NCBI GenBank assembly: GCA_948474755.1
Contig: CAOLHI010000057.1
Location: 1,550,001-1,614,000, forward strand
Direction of reading: 5' to 3'
Length of the DNA: 64,000 nucleotides
From: Ctenosaura bakeri
Taxonomy: Eukaryota; Chordata; Lepidosauria; Squamata; Iguanidae
In this document: positions 32,629 through 44,119 of the stretch, one piece after another
How the letters are laid out: the number at the start of each line of letters is the position of its first letter
How positions within the stretch are numbered: position 1 is the first letter of the stretch
Made by a program: the position numbers and the translations under genes
The notes under the pieces: generated by a model
Told to the model about the DNA's origin: nothing
Databases searched by the model: none
Seen by the model: only the letters and a program-made list of their open reading frames with translations

Positions 32629-33207
32629 TTATATATACAGATCCAAAATTAGACATGATTTTTACAATTTAAAGTGTATTATAATACATGCCTTCCCAGA
32701 ATGAGGAAAACTGTGAGCAGTTTATTTCTGTGTTTGTTGTCCAGAGGCCGAAAATGGATGAACAACTTTGGGTCTTGATGTCCTATCTTATGGTTCTTTC
32801 TCTTTAAATAAGGGTTGAACATGACAGTCATTGAAATAGAGAACATTCTCAAATACAGGATTGTCCTTTTCTAGTTCTACAAATAAAGGACTGGGCTCTG
32901 TACACAAGTACATATGGCCACGTTATCCAGAGAAAAGGTTTGGAAAAAAGGGGGGAAATTGTACCACATGCTGGTAGTTTGTAACATTCAGAGAGGGTGG
33001 GTATTTTTTTTTTCTTAAGTGACAAAATGTTAGCTATTTTTAGGAAATCTTAAATATTTCTTTTGAAAGTGTAACTGTAATGGTAGCTAAAAATGGTAGC
33101 TAAGGCCTTTGAACTATAGCAGCAACTAATTGTTTTAAAAAACTTTCAAAGCTCTAGGTTAGCTTCATGGTTGAACAGAAGTCTCACTCAGTGTACTGGC
33201 AAACTTA

Positions 33208-33233
33208 GTCCATTTCTGCCCTACACTGTTATA
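33208..33233. mobile_element. Family P MITE, left end of P9 (split by H4)
   Basis: 'gtccatttctgccctacact' is a P terminus, preceded by TTA (33205-33207). The element is cut at ATA and resumes at 33642. Confidence 0.83.
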
Positions 33234-33641
33234 GGCCCTTTAGGGCCCCTGGAGTGTCAAGCGATTGAGAGGAGCAATCCACACAATGCACTCACAATCA
33301 CACGATGCTCCAGGGGCCGGCAGGTGCTGATCGTGCACTATTTCATTTTTGACTTTGAGCCAAAATTGGTGCGCGATTGTGCATTGCTCTGAGGCTCCAC
33401 ATCCACTTACTGTGTGTGTGGAGCTCCAGAGCCGCAGCACTTGCGCTTCCTGCCCCAGCGCAGCCTGGGAAAATCCCAGGTTGCACTGCAGAAGGAAGAG
33501 GAGAGGCGCTCATGCTGCCTGTTCACGAGCAGGCAGCAGCTGCAGAGCTGAAGCAACGGGGACACAAGAGCCTCTCGCAAGAGGCTGCTTGCACGATCCC
33601 CGCACCCCAGCTCCGCAAAAAGGTAAGCTGTGGAAAGGGCC
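33234..33641 (+). mobile_element. Family H MITE, copy H4, inside P9
   Basis: The ends are GGCCCTTTAGGGCCCCT and GCTGTGGAAAGGGCC, with a perfect ATA duplication (33231-33233, 33642-33644). 'cactcacaatcacacgatgc' and 'gcctctcgcaagaggctgct' are shared with H3. A CCACTTACTGTG block at about 33403 corresponds to the GTAAGT motif of the other copies. Confidence 0.88.
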
Positions 33642-33821
33642 ATACTGTTATTATTCTACATTCAACATCCTGTGGAATTCTGGGGTTTGTAGTTTACTGA
33701 GGCCAAAGAGGTCTCTGGATGAGAATTCTTAAATGCTCCTCCCTGACCTGCAAATCCCAGGATTCTACAGGAGGTTGAAAGTGGAATAATAGCACTAGAA
33801 CAGTATAGGGTGGAAATGGCC
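33642..33821. mobile_element. Family P MITE, right part of P9
   Basis: 'caacatcctgtggaattctg' and 'ggattctacaggaggttgaa' pair and the terminus is 'gggtggaaatggcc'. TTA follows (33822-33824), matching the TTA before 33208. Confidence 0.85.
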
Positions 33822-33889
33822 TTAGAACTGGAGGGAACTTTATTTCCCTCCCAGAGCCCAGTGTAACCAGCTGATACTTAAAAGGCCAG

Positions 33890-34252
33890 TATAACCCAGA
33901 GCACTGAAAACACCCACACAGAAAACTTTTTATGCTCCCAGACCAGTCTGTCTCCCAAGTCTCCTCAGCACTTAGCAGATTTTTCAGTGCATCTTTGCTG
34001 CGGAGTCTCTTCTTACAAAAAACTTCCACATTCTTATTTGACGTTCCTGCTGGCATGTTGTCTAGATCACCGATGCATTTGCAAACGATGTTTATTATTT
34101 CATAAAGCATGATGAGACTCTTCTGATACTTCAAAGCTGGCTGACAGTTTTGTTAGAGATAATCAAGAAACTTTTGGACAATTATGGCAAAGGCGTTGAC
34201 AGCAAGAAAATGCAGAAACCTTGTAACTGTAAAGTAGCACCAAAGTCAAAGA
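33890..34252. other. Exon-like frames on both strands, identity unknown
   Basis: On the - strand a frame reads KYQKSLIMLYEIINIVCK, then NMPAGTSNKNVEVFCKK and ALKNLLSAEETWE. It could start at the acceptor-like 'aactgtcag' near 34154. On the + strand an overlapping frame reads LLEIIKKLLDNYGKGVDSKK and ends KILC at TGA near 34263. It could start at 'tggctgacag' near 34149 and is followed by a TATTTATTTG AU-rich motif at 34375. At most one is likely real. The helix-rich, cysteine-bearing look recalls a small cytokine exon, but I could not match a family. Confidence 0.25.
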
Positions 34253-34908
34253 TTCTCTGCTGAAAACAACTTGAATATTCATGTAATCCATCAGGGTTTT
34301 TCCTCTCCCTCTCTCTTGTTCTTTATTTTTAATGCTTCGTGTGTCTGCTGTCTACATGTTCAGGAAAGCTTATATTTATTTGTATAAGATGAAACTGATC
34401 TCTCCTTCCCCTCCCTTCTCCCTTTTATACTTCCCAGGGTTCTGAAGGAATCTTCCATTTTATCTTCTCAAACATATTTTGGAATAAAATTATCAAGAAT
34501 ATCTGGCAAAAATATATTTGGCAAAATGGCAAATTTGATGGCCTATATTACTGCATGCAATTTGTGTGGAAAATATTGGGCAGCCATTTTCAGCTTGTCC
34601 CCAGACTTAAAGACTTTGGGGTGGATGCTTTTATAGTCTGTGACTGGGCAATGAAACCACTTACCTTGAGATACCCTAGGCTTCCTCAGCTTCATCGTAT
34701 TCATTTTGATCTGAGCTTGGAATATTCCTTCAGTGGGACTCAAGATACATCATGTCAATTCAGCTCCACCTCACCACAATACATTCCACCCTGTGTTAGT
34801 AATACATAAAGATGGCAATGAGTTGCAAGCACCTGTTTGAGTCGGGGGTGGGGATAGAAATCTGGAATGAGGCAAAGCCAGGAACCAGGAACCCTTTTAT
34901 ATTAAAGA

Positions 34909-35110
34909 ATCCATAGTGCTATTATTCTACTTTAACTGCTATGGTTCCATATAGAATGCTGGGGTTTGTAATTGTTGTGGCACTTGGGCATTCTAGCTGA
35001 GAACTCTAAATGTTCATCCCTAAACCACCAATCTAAGAATTCCACAGGACAGAACCATGGCAGTTAAAGTGGAATAATACTGCTATAATTCTGTAGTGTG
35101 AATGGGCCCC
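34909..35110. mobile_element. Palindromic MITE related to family P
   Basis: 'ctattattctactttaactg' and 'cagttaaagtggaataatac' are inverted arms, and the right terminus 'tgtagtgtgaatgggccc' differs from the P ends. It defines a sister family shared with 8449-8560. Confidence 0.65.
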
Positions 35111-36079
35111 AGGATATAGGACTAGGATCCACCCCCTCGGGCTGGTAACGAGCAGGGGAAACACCCAAGCAGTTCCCCTAGAGCCCTCAACACTGCCTTA
35201 TGTGGCACACACCCTCAAAACTAGCCTACTGATTCCAGGGGTCATGGAAAACTCCATATCTCACAGTACTAAGGGAAGATTTGACTACCAGTATTGGCTA
35301 GCTTTTGGTGCCTTGCACTGGCATAACTTCCTTTTTAAGGCTACTGTGGAAGGAACTATCCTGTACCTTTTTTGTACGATTGCTTTTTACTCAGGGCATC
35401 CAAGGGCAGCCAGAGGTTCTCAGGCACAGTTTTATCCCTGGGCTCACAGATTGACTGCAGGAGTGCAGCCAGGAATTATACAACTGCCCTTGCTTGCATG
35501 GGACTGAAGAAGCAGCTTGCACTCACATCCAGGGAAATGGCTGCTTCTTCTCTCCCTTGCCTTGGGTTTTTAAGGGCAGCTGGACACTCCCAGGCAAAAT
35601 TTTGCAGCCAACCAGTGCTCAGGGGGTAGAGCTGCTTTGATGAGGCTCTGGCTGCTGTTGCACAGCTATGGGAGGAGAAGGAGCCATCATTGCCAGAGCA
35701 CTAGCACAACTTACAGTGGGGGAGAGTTACCCTCCACCAGTTAGCTATTGCGTCTCACCCATGGATGACTTTGACAGGCTGTGTTTCTCTATGACAGAGA
35801 CGGACAGCTCTGGCAAGTCTGTGGGACAATTTCCTGCCTCCATGGCCACCCTGGGTTGCATAGACTGCCCAAAACAATAAATAATTTTGTTTTGTTTGCA
35901 TTATTAAACACTGTTGGGGGGCTGCAACACATTTAAAAGTTAAAATGTCAATCCTGTGGGCTTCTAGGAGAGACCATTCACCTCTTTTTTGTTTTTGAAA
36001 GCAGAGAAAGGGATGGTCCAGTACATCTGAAGGAGTTGAGGACCACAGTGTGCATATGTCTGCCGTATGATTTAAGAAA
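35111..36079. other. Unassigned sequence
   Basis: Two partly similar passages, 'agggcatccaagggcagcca' (35393) and 'tttttaagggcagctggaca' (35567), each precede an 'aggcacagttttatccc/aggcaaaattttgcagcc' phrase, suggesting an old local duplication of about 175 bp. No gene recognised. Confidence 0.4.
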
Positions 36080-36205
36080 ATTCAGAAAAGATTTCAGAAA
36101 AGGACTTCTTCATAGTCCGATCACTTGTTAAGTCACTAGGAACTGAACCCGTGGCCTTGTGAATTCAAAGCATGTGCTCTACCCCTGAGTTAAAGACCTT
36201 CCTGA
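36080..36205 (-). mobile_element. tRNA-derived SINE, antisense
   Basis: 'gaactgaacccgtggccttg' and 'aaagcatgtgctctacccct' are the complement of a tRNA-like head with A and B boxes. It matches the family at 4326-4452. Confidence 0.6.
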
Positions 36206-36458
36206 AAAGTTTATAGAACCCTGATGCCAAGCCTATTTGCTTATCAATGTTCTTCTCTAACAATATTATTGTCTGCTATTGACTCTCAGAACAGGATGGG
36301 GGAAGTGTTGTACTGTAGCTCCATCAGCCCTGGACAATTCAGCATAGCTAACAGTGAAGATTAAAAGGAATTGTAATCCAGATTAATCTGTAAGGCCACA
36401 CATTCCCCACAGTTGCATATTCCCCCTCACCAGTGGCTACCTGGTCCATTCTCTTTTT

Positions 36459-36650
36459 GTGTGTATGTGCCTCTAAGTCACCTGTCAACTTTTGATGGCC
36501 CTGTGAATTTCATAAGGTTTTCTTAGGCAAGGAATACTCAAGAGGTGGTTTACCATGGCCTTCTTCTGAAATAGAGGCTACATCCCTTAGTATGCCTTGG
36601 CAAGCTCTCACCCAAATACTAACCAGAACTGACCCTGCTTTTTACCACCC
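36459..36650 (-). mobile_element. 5S-rRNA-derived SINE, antisense
   Basis: 'gtgcctctaagtcacctgtc', 'aggcaaggaatactcaagag' and 'aatactaaccagaactgacc' are the reverse complement of the 25907 and 30928 copies. The 5S start is cut near 36640. Confidence 0.85.
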
Positions 36651-37059
36651 TTTAAAAAAAAAGCCTAGAGATGTCTTCTTCCTGAAATCTTCTGCATGAG
36701 AAGCATTTGTGATACTACTAAGGGTGATTACAGATAGATAAGCCTTTTATTCTGCAGTCACCCTACCTCAAACATGACACTTCAGGATGTCTACCATTTA
36801 TAACTTCCCTAGGTTTCCCCATGACCTTTTTCTTCCCAAGACAAAAAATCTGTTAAAGAAGAAAAAATAGCATAGCTACACAGTGCCTTTTCATTGTTGG
36901 TTCTCCATCTGGAACCCATCAGAGCTCAGTAAATATAAAGGAGGTGTTCCTTCTAAATCAATCTTGAGAATGCATCACTTTGCAGAAAGTTTGTTACTTA
37001 CCATATCTGGTGAAATTGTAGTTGTTAGACATTGCCTGAGAATAAAGATGAAAATGTTT

Positions 37060-37103
37060 ATCTATATCTATATCTATATCTATATGTAGACACACACACA
37101 CTC
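37060..37103. repeat. (TATCTA)n then (CA)n microsatellite
   Basis: Four TATCTA units are followed by 'tgtagacacacacacac'. Confidence 0.9.
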
Positions 37104-37104
37104 C

Positions 37105-39930
37105 TTTGCACAGAGGCAAGATGGGAGAGCTAAGGCAAGCAGAGCTTGGATCTTGTGACAGATCTGAACTAACTTTATTAATCAGGCTTTGTAAAATGAT
37201 AAGATGTGGGTGCCAAGGGGAGAACTATGGAAACTTATATCCCTGTCACTCAGATGCTTTCCTTCCTGATCTGTCAGGATTATGGAGAGAATAATAAAAC
37301 CACAGATCTTTGCATAGTGCTTCATAGAACTGAAACAAAAGAGGCTTTTGCAGTTCATAAATAATATTTAAATTTCCAATTCTTTTGATGACTATTTGGT
37401 TTGCAATCTCCATGATAGCACTGGTTCACTTATGTACAGATTTGTTTCCTGTTGAAGAGCAATATTGCATGACTTCAGCCCAATTTGTATCAAGTGCTTC
37501 CAGACATACCAGTAGGAATGGAAAATACTTTCATTTTATTAATAAAAATATATGTTTTGTACTCCTAATTGTGAAAAAAAAATGCACCTTGTCTCCAAAA
37601 TCTACATGGTTTGTAGTAAGTTTCAGAGTAATTAAATATGCAGACTATTTTGTGTACTTTTGAAGAAATGTCAACAGTTATACATGTGAGCAATACATTA
37701 AAAAAAAAAACCTGCCCCACTCAATAGGGAGAAATGTGCACAAAAATGTGTGTGTTACAAATGGATATAAAATACTTTTTTAAAAAAATGGGAAGAAACA
37801 AATGATTTATTTTCAACATCAGAAAACAGGATACACAAGAAATCCAGATGAATACTATTCATTGCTCCATGACATTATCAGTCATGGGACTGTGTGCTTT
37901 ACTTTGAAGTTATCCAGACAATGCATGTGGTGTCCTGTGATATCTCTCCCCATGTATACCCAGTCCTCAGCCACATCATTTCACTATGGAATTATTCCAT
38001 CAAAAAGGTTTGTTGGGCATCAATTTCCCATGCACGAAATTTTGTTGTGTTGCATTGCTGGAGAGCAGGGTGTGTCCAGAGTTCAATGGGCATGTTCTAG
38101 TTGTCCTCACACACCTGGAGAAGATACAGCAGCCTTAGAGTGGTGATGGAACCTGCTCCATCTTTTCCATGTGTGCAAAGGCAGATTGAATGCGCACTCA
38201 TGCATCCCTGTAGCTAGTGAGTAGCCAGGGGAACACAGTTGTCCCCAGGCATCCCCTAGACCTCTGCTTAACAGCCTGGGAAGGCATGGGGACAACCTCT
38301 GTCTCCCAACAGTCAGGTAAGTATACTGGCAAAGACCTTCCACCAGCATCCTTCTGAGATCTTGAAAAAAAAAATGACAACTCTTGCATACCCTTCTGGT
38401 ACCTGTGCACAAATTTTCATAAATGCAGGAATTTCATGAGGCCCGGCATTGGTCATATGAATTCAGCTGCAAGATTCGCTGTGTAATTGCTTGTGCCAGT
38501 AACAGCAATCATAGCTCGTTGAAGGCAATGCAGAACTGGTGACTAAACAGGAGATGGGAATGAAAACCAGCTGAGCACATCCTTTGGGTCATCAGCTATG
38601 CTGATTGCCCCCTCACATTGATTGATGTTCGACCCATAGACATGCTGTCAACTTGACATGCAAGAATTTCTTCCGGCTGATGTGCCCAGGGAGTGTTTCG
38701 TTTTATCACCAGCCTTGTGCCGTCAAGAGAGGGATTGGATAATAAGGACGTAAAAATCAAAGCCACTGATCTAATAAGACTTTTGTGTGGAATTAGTGGG
38801 AACAAATACTGACAGATTGCTAACATGTAACAGTGAAAATTACCAACATGATGAGACTCTTGCACCCTAACCAGCACCTCATGTTATCCCATTAACAAAA
38901 TTGATGAGACAAAATTGCTAATAGGAGAAAACTTTCAGGTTGGATTATATCACTCCTCTATAGAATCAGTAATGAAACAAAAGGAAAGGAAGGAAATGAA
39001 TATGAGGAAGCAATGATGGTCAAAAATTTCTCATCAAACTGAAATCGACACATTCAAGAAACTGAAATGAGTTGGATCCAGACTTACAGAGTAGACCCAT
39101 GGAAACCAATGGGGCTTGAAACCGATAACAGCAAGTAAGTAGGACTAAAAGTCAAAGTCCAACCCACAGCATTTCACTTCCCATTCAACCTGCAAACAAT
39201 AGGAGCTGCTATTTAGATATTAATTTGTTAATTTGTATGTTTAATTTCTACTGTGCTTTTCAATTAAGATCACCTCCCAAAGAGACTTACAATTAAATGT
39301 CATCACAAAGAACCTACAGGGACATTCAGACAAATTCTCTCTGTCACTGAAAATATGTGTCAGTGGGTCATGTGTTCAAACTGGCTATCCCAACATCCAG
39401 GCAAGGATTTATGCATTTTCCATGCCTGACAAAAGGGATGCACATATTCTGCATTTGTTGGGCTGTTTTCTGTGGCCACCACACTTAGACCTGTTGGGGA
39501 TGTGTAGCCAGTGGGCACATCAGCAGCACAGCATGTGGCTAACAAGCACGGTCCTATGATTCCTCCTATGTGCATTCTCAACGCTATATGTATGTATGTA
39601 CGTACATATACAGGCCAGGGTTCTGCATGTACTATTTAGTTACATAGCTCTCTTTGCTGCATAACTAAGTAACATCTCCCCACTGAATCCTTCCCCAGCC
39701 CCTACTTTACCATACATCAGCCTCACTAACTGGCAGGAGGGGGGTGGAAATGTCATTGGCCCACACCCCAATTACCAGAAGAACAGACCTGCTTCTTTCT
39801 GCATGGTTGGTGCCTGGTAAACTAGGTCTGAGGAGTGACAGTTACATTCATGGCAACTGTGCCACAATCATGGCTATGTCAGAACTATGAATATGGATCT
39901 GCTGTATAACTCCAGGTTATGCAAGATTTT
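37105..39930. other. Unassigned sequence, no gene recognised
   Basis: Open frames near 37802-38146 and 38107-38412 lack family signatures. 'tgtatgtatgtacgtacata' at 39588 is a small palindromic microsatellite. The 39230-39300 stretch ('cacctcccaaagagacttac') has an L2-like border phrase. Confidence 0.35.
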
Positions 39931-39934
39931 ACTG

Positions 39935-40395
39935 CAAACAACGGAGAGATCTCTGGGCAGCTTACAATAAAATCAGCTGAGCAATTTAAAACGTGAGACA
40001 ATAAGATTTTAAAACAATAAAAATAAGGTAAACATTCTAAGAACAAGTTAAATAATAGTTTAGCTTAAAGGCTGAGGTTAAAACAATATAAGAGCATGTA
40101 TGTTTGCACATTGGTTTAAGTCATTAGGCCCCAAAGGTATTTATAAAAAGTTAGATTTTAACCTGGTGCCAGAATGATACCAACATTGGTACCAGTCAGA
40201 TCTCCAAGGGAGGACCTTCCACAAATGGAGTGTCACAACTAAGAACACCCCCTCTCATGCCCTCATGCCATCTGTTTCTCCCACATAAGAGTGACCCTCT
40301 AGCAGATCCCATTCCTTCAGCAGGCATATTCAGGGAGAGGATCGCCTTCAAATACTGAGGTCCTAAAAGTGTTTTGGTCATTATAATTTTCAAGA
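39935..40395. mobile_element. L2-like LINE fragment
   Basis: 'gatctctgggcagcttacaa', 'gattttaacctggtgccaga', 'agggaggaccttccacaaat' and 'ttcaggg.gaggatcgcctt' follow a very common squamate repeat. A second copy lies at 54880-55290. The assignment to L2 rests on memory of the family. Confidence 0.5.
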
Positions 40396-40465
40396 TGATA
40401 ATGTTGCCCTGAGATTCCCCCCTCTCACACTGACAACCAGAGAAGAAGGTCAAGGTCCTGAGATC
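40395..40465. repeat. Short block shared with 19205-19275
   Basis: 'aatgttgccctgagattccc' and 'aaggtcaaggtcctgagatc' match the other site. See that entry. Confidence 0.45.
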
Positions 40466-40696
40466 TAGGAACTCCAGCCACAACATGTTAAGGATTTATT
40501 GATGTAAGTGAAGAATTCTTGACCGGTCTTTGATAGTTGATATAATTGTCTATGCTCCTCCCTCCAGAGGGATAGGGATACATAAGAGCTAACTGGTGGT
40601 AATAATGCCAACCCATAAGTACATTTCCTATTAATCCAGACAGTGGAAGTTAGCAGTGGTACAGCCTGGACATGATATTGAAGGAGGGATGATTCT

Positions 40697-40896
40697 ATAC
40701 AAGAACCAGGATAATAGAATGGTTTGAACATTGGACTATACTCCTGGAGACCAGGGTTCAGTTCCCTGTTCGGCCATGGAAACCCACTGGGTGACCTTGG
40801 GCATGTCACATACTCGCAGCCCTCAGAAACCCCCATGGTAGGTTCACCTTAGGCTCACCATAAGTTGGAAACAACTTGAAGGCACACAACAATAAC
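40697..40896 (+). mobile_element. tRNA/CORE SINE, near full length
   Basis: The head 'tggtttgaacattggactat' (A-box part), 'accagggttcagttccct' (B-box part), 'ccactgggtgaccttgggca' (CORE-like), 'ggctcaccataagttggaaa' and the tail 'gaaggcacacaacaataaca' show the full order. Short subfamily. Confidence 0.9.
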
Positions 40897-41399
40897 AGGA
40901 CTCTGTACACTTTTAACGGAGCATAAATATACACTAGCACTGTTGCACTGAATTCCACACTTGTACAACAGTTGTGCAATGGGTGCCAAGGCCTTGAGCT
41001 TACCCATCATGCAGTGGTCTCTTAGCTTGGGTGAGTCCAAGTTATCAGTGAAAGATAAGGTGTGAGCTTATGGCATGATCAGCTGCACGAAGAACTGCAA
41101 CCTCTGAGAAACTGCTACTCTTTCCACAGCCATTATTAAGCTAATGCAATGTCAAGGTATCATTCTCACTTTGGGTCTACAACTGACCACACTGGCTTGA
41201 GCGTTTGGGGAACTACAGTCCAAATAAGGAACATTTCCAAGCTCTGGGTAGTACTGTGTTGGCCATTTAACATGCCAAGTACTCTGAATGTTTCCAAAAA
41301 GTATGCACCCTTCTCCTTCCAAGGGAAAACTGGGATGATGATTTACCAGAGAGAGAGGAATAAATAAGGACTGTTCCTGAGAAAGAGGGAACAGTTGGA

Positions 41400-41612
41400 G
41401 TTTCTTTAAGAAGGACACTGACAAGCTGGAACATGTCCAATTGAGGTCAAAAATGAAGTCTCGTGATGAATGGTTGAGGCAGTTGGGTAAGTTTAGTCTG
41501 GAGAAGACTGAGAGGTGATATGATAGGCATCTTTAAATACCTGACAGTCTATCATGTCAAAGAGAGAGTGAGCTTGTTTTGTGCCACTCCAGAGGATAGG
41601 ACCCAAATCACT
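41400..41612 (+). mobile_element. CR1 LINE, 5' part (split by an L2-like end)
   Basis: 'aagaaggacactgacaagct', 'tttagtctggagaagactga' and 'gtgccactccagaggatagg' are CR1 text. It is interrupted after 'acccaaatcac' and resumes near 41825. Confidence 0.8.
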
Positions 41613-41815
41613 TCTTTTATCCTTTGTTTTAAACAGATAGATCTTGCCTGGTTTGAAATCTATAGGCAGTATAATGCCTTTTGAAATGTAACTTTCTCCC
41701 TATGTTATCTAAATCTGTTTTTGTTAGTATTGCTGTCTATCTTGTAAGCTACCTTGAATCCTAGTGTTGGTAGGCAGGGTATAAATAATACTGAGATGAG
41801 CCAAGCTGAACCATG
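41613..41815 (+). mobile_element. L2-like LINE/SINE 3' end inside CR1
   Basis: 'ctgtctatcttgtaagctac', 'cttgaatcctagtgttggta' and 'gcagggtataaataatac' are the familiar terminus of L2-like elements, also at 62020-62190. Confidence 0.55.
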
Positions 41816-41824
41816 TCATATCTT

Positions 41825-42060
41825 GCCAAGCATTCAAATTATAAGAAAAGAGTTTCGGACTTAACATTAGGAAGAACTGCCTGGTGATAAGAGTTGCTCT
41901 GCATCAAAAAGGCCTACCTTGGAAGATTGGGGTGGGTGGGCTGTTCTTCATTCGAAGTTTTTAAACAAAAGTTTGATGTCCTCCTCCCAGGGGTGCTTTA
42001 GTAATGGTTTCCTGCACTGGCTGGGGCTTAGGCAAAATAGATCTTGGGGTCCTTTCAGAT
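41825..42060 (+). mobile_element. CR1 LINE, 3' part
   Basis: 'cttaacattaggaagaactg', 'gaagtttttaaacaaaagtt' and 'ttggggtcctttcagattct' continue the copy from 41400. Confidence 0.75.
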
Positions 42061-42623
42061 TCTTGTAGCATGTAGAGGTGAAGGTGCCATTTGACAATGA
42101 CACCACTCTCTTCACACCTGTAAGAATTGCCAAGGCCATAATGTAGAATTCTGGACTCATCCCTCAGAAGACTGGGCATGCACAGACAAGCAGCCCCTCA
42201 TATGTTAATCACATTTTGAGTACAATCAGTCAAGCATATTTACATGCTTAGGGGAAAATGGATTCCAACCTACTGAAAACTGAAATCTTTCCTTTTTCTA
42301 TTATAATGAACTAACACTTTCTCAAAAACATTGCATAAAGAAACAATGCATTTTATTGTTGCTGAATTCTTTGCAGTGGATACATGTGAGAATTCAGCTC
42401 AGCACATCTCAAGGGAATGTTGGCTTTGGAATAACAGAGCTGTCCTTTTAACTGTTCCCAACGAATAGACTAATGATTTTAACCTAGATTCTTTCTCATG
42501 TCTGCTGAAGCATGTGAATAGGAGTTGTAGTAGTTTTCCAAGAAGGGCTCCTGTGACCTTAACAGCTTTGTTCCAGATAAAATCATACAATCATTAGTTG
42601 GAATGGATCTCAAATTTCACGTA

Positions 42624-42795
42624 GGCCATTTCTGCACTAGACTGTTATAGTGCTATTATTCCATTTTCAACATCCTATGGAATCCTGGCATTTGCAGTTT
42701 AAGGAGGGGCCCCTCCCTAAACTACAAATCCCAGGATTCCATAGCATGTCAAAAGTAGAATAATAGCACTATAACAATCTAGTGCAGAAATGGCC
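42624..42795. mobile_element. Family P palindromic MITE, short subtype (P10)
   Basis: The termini are GGCCATTTCTGCACTAG and CTAGTGCAGAAATGGCC, exact inverted repeats of 17 bp. The inner arms pair around GGGGCCCC. Flanks are GTA and TTA. Confidence 0.9.
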
Positions 42796-43636
42796 TTAGT
42801 CTTGCCAAAGCAGATTTGTTGCTATGGGATCCCTAATATAAGTGTTCAGCCTTTGTTTGAAAAGTTATAATGAAGGAGAATCCATCATCTTATCCAACAA
42901 GGCAAGTTACATTTCACCTGGTCAATGTTTGCCTGCCATGTAGTGATGAATGAATATGCATCATCTCTGATCAGGCCACAGAACCAACAGGAATTGGGTT
43001 GTCAATCTCCATTATACTTCCGTGATATATAAATCCTAAACAAACATTTGCAGAACTATGCCCAGGTCTGCCAGGTGTCCTTAGCATAATGGTTGCCCCC
43101 TATTTGAGGGTGGGAAAGCTTTTCTTTTTATGTAGATGCCAAAATTTTAAAAAAATCCTGTATTTTGAGGTATAGGCTCTTTATAAAGACAGAAATATGT
43201 ATAACATGTAATTTATATATGTGGATGATCTGTTGATTTTACAGAAAAATGCATGGCAAAGTGATTTGATATCAATAGTTCAATTTGGCATTTAGCTAGA
43301 ACACAAACTTGTTAACAGCTACTTCTTAATTGTCAGCCTTGAATGTCATGAATTTCAGCTGTCTCTTATTGCTATTTTGAAAATCTGGTAATATTAACTT
43401 GGACACACATAAAGTCTGCAAAATAATATTTGTTCACAAAGACCAGATGAAAAATTGCTTGCAAGAGTTCGGTGATAAGAATAATACTGTGCTGTATGTG
43501 ACTAGTTCAGTCTTTGCTGGAATGCTGTGTACAGTCCCAAGCTTTCCAAGTCCATTTGTTGACTATAAAAGATTTAGGCTGAAACAAACCTCAGAAAGAT
43601 TTAGTCATGAAATCCATACACTCCATCTGTCCCCGT

Positions 43637-43988
43637 TTGCCAGAGACGGTCCAGATTAATCTTCAATCATTCCACTTTTTCAGCCGCTTTTAAAATGTCC
43701 CAGCTTCTCTCTCCTCCTCCCACTTTCTCCCTTTGTCCTCAGCTTATTCAGTTGCAGCAAACTGAGTTCAAAGTGCAGAAGTAGTTTACACTCAATTAAC
43801 TTAGCATGCAGGAGAGGAAAGGAGGAGGAAGAATCCTGCTCTTTTCAGTAGATTCAGGCAAAAGCAAACTGCTGCAGCCTCTCCTAGCTAGTGTGATCTT
43901 CCTCGTTAATTGCCATCTTGCTCACTCTGTGATGATACTTTGGCCACATATGTCTACCTTTCTGCCTGTGAAATGTCGGGGAATATGG
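43637..43988 (+). mobile_element. Family Q repeat, copy 5 (left end missing)
   Basis: 'gcagcaaactgagttcaaag', 'gtagtttacactcaattaac', 'aaagcaaactgctgcagcct' and 'gtgaaatgtcggggaatatg' match the other copies. Confidence 0.78.
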
Positions 43989-44047
43989 AAATCTGCTTTC
44001 ATTGCCAGGACTTCCAGTAGCCAGAAACAACCTAGGCAAAGAATCTG

Positions 44048-44118
44048 CTACTGCACAGACCTCTGAAAAAGTGGGTTTATATCCACAAAAGCTTGTGGTA
44101 AAATAAAAACCAGTTACA
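44048..44118. repeat. Repeat end shared with 24498-24590
   Basis: 'tatatccacaaaagcttgtg' and 'gtaaaataaaaaccagttac' match the other site. The CR1 at 44120 begins directly after it. Confidence 0.4.
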
Positions 44119-44119
44119 G

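Noticed and set aside
36130..36205. A tRNA gene on the - strand
   Set aside because: The boxes are there but the cloverleaf is not intact, and related SINE copies lie at 4326 and 24348.
37802..38412. Frames of 101-114 codons on both strands
   Set aside because: Overlapping on opposite strands, no motifs, and no supporting context.
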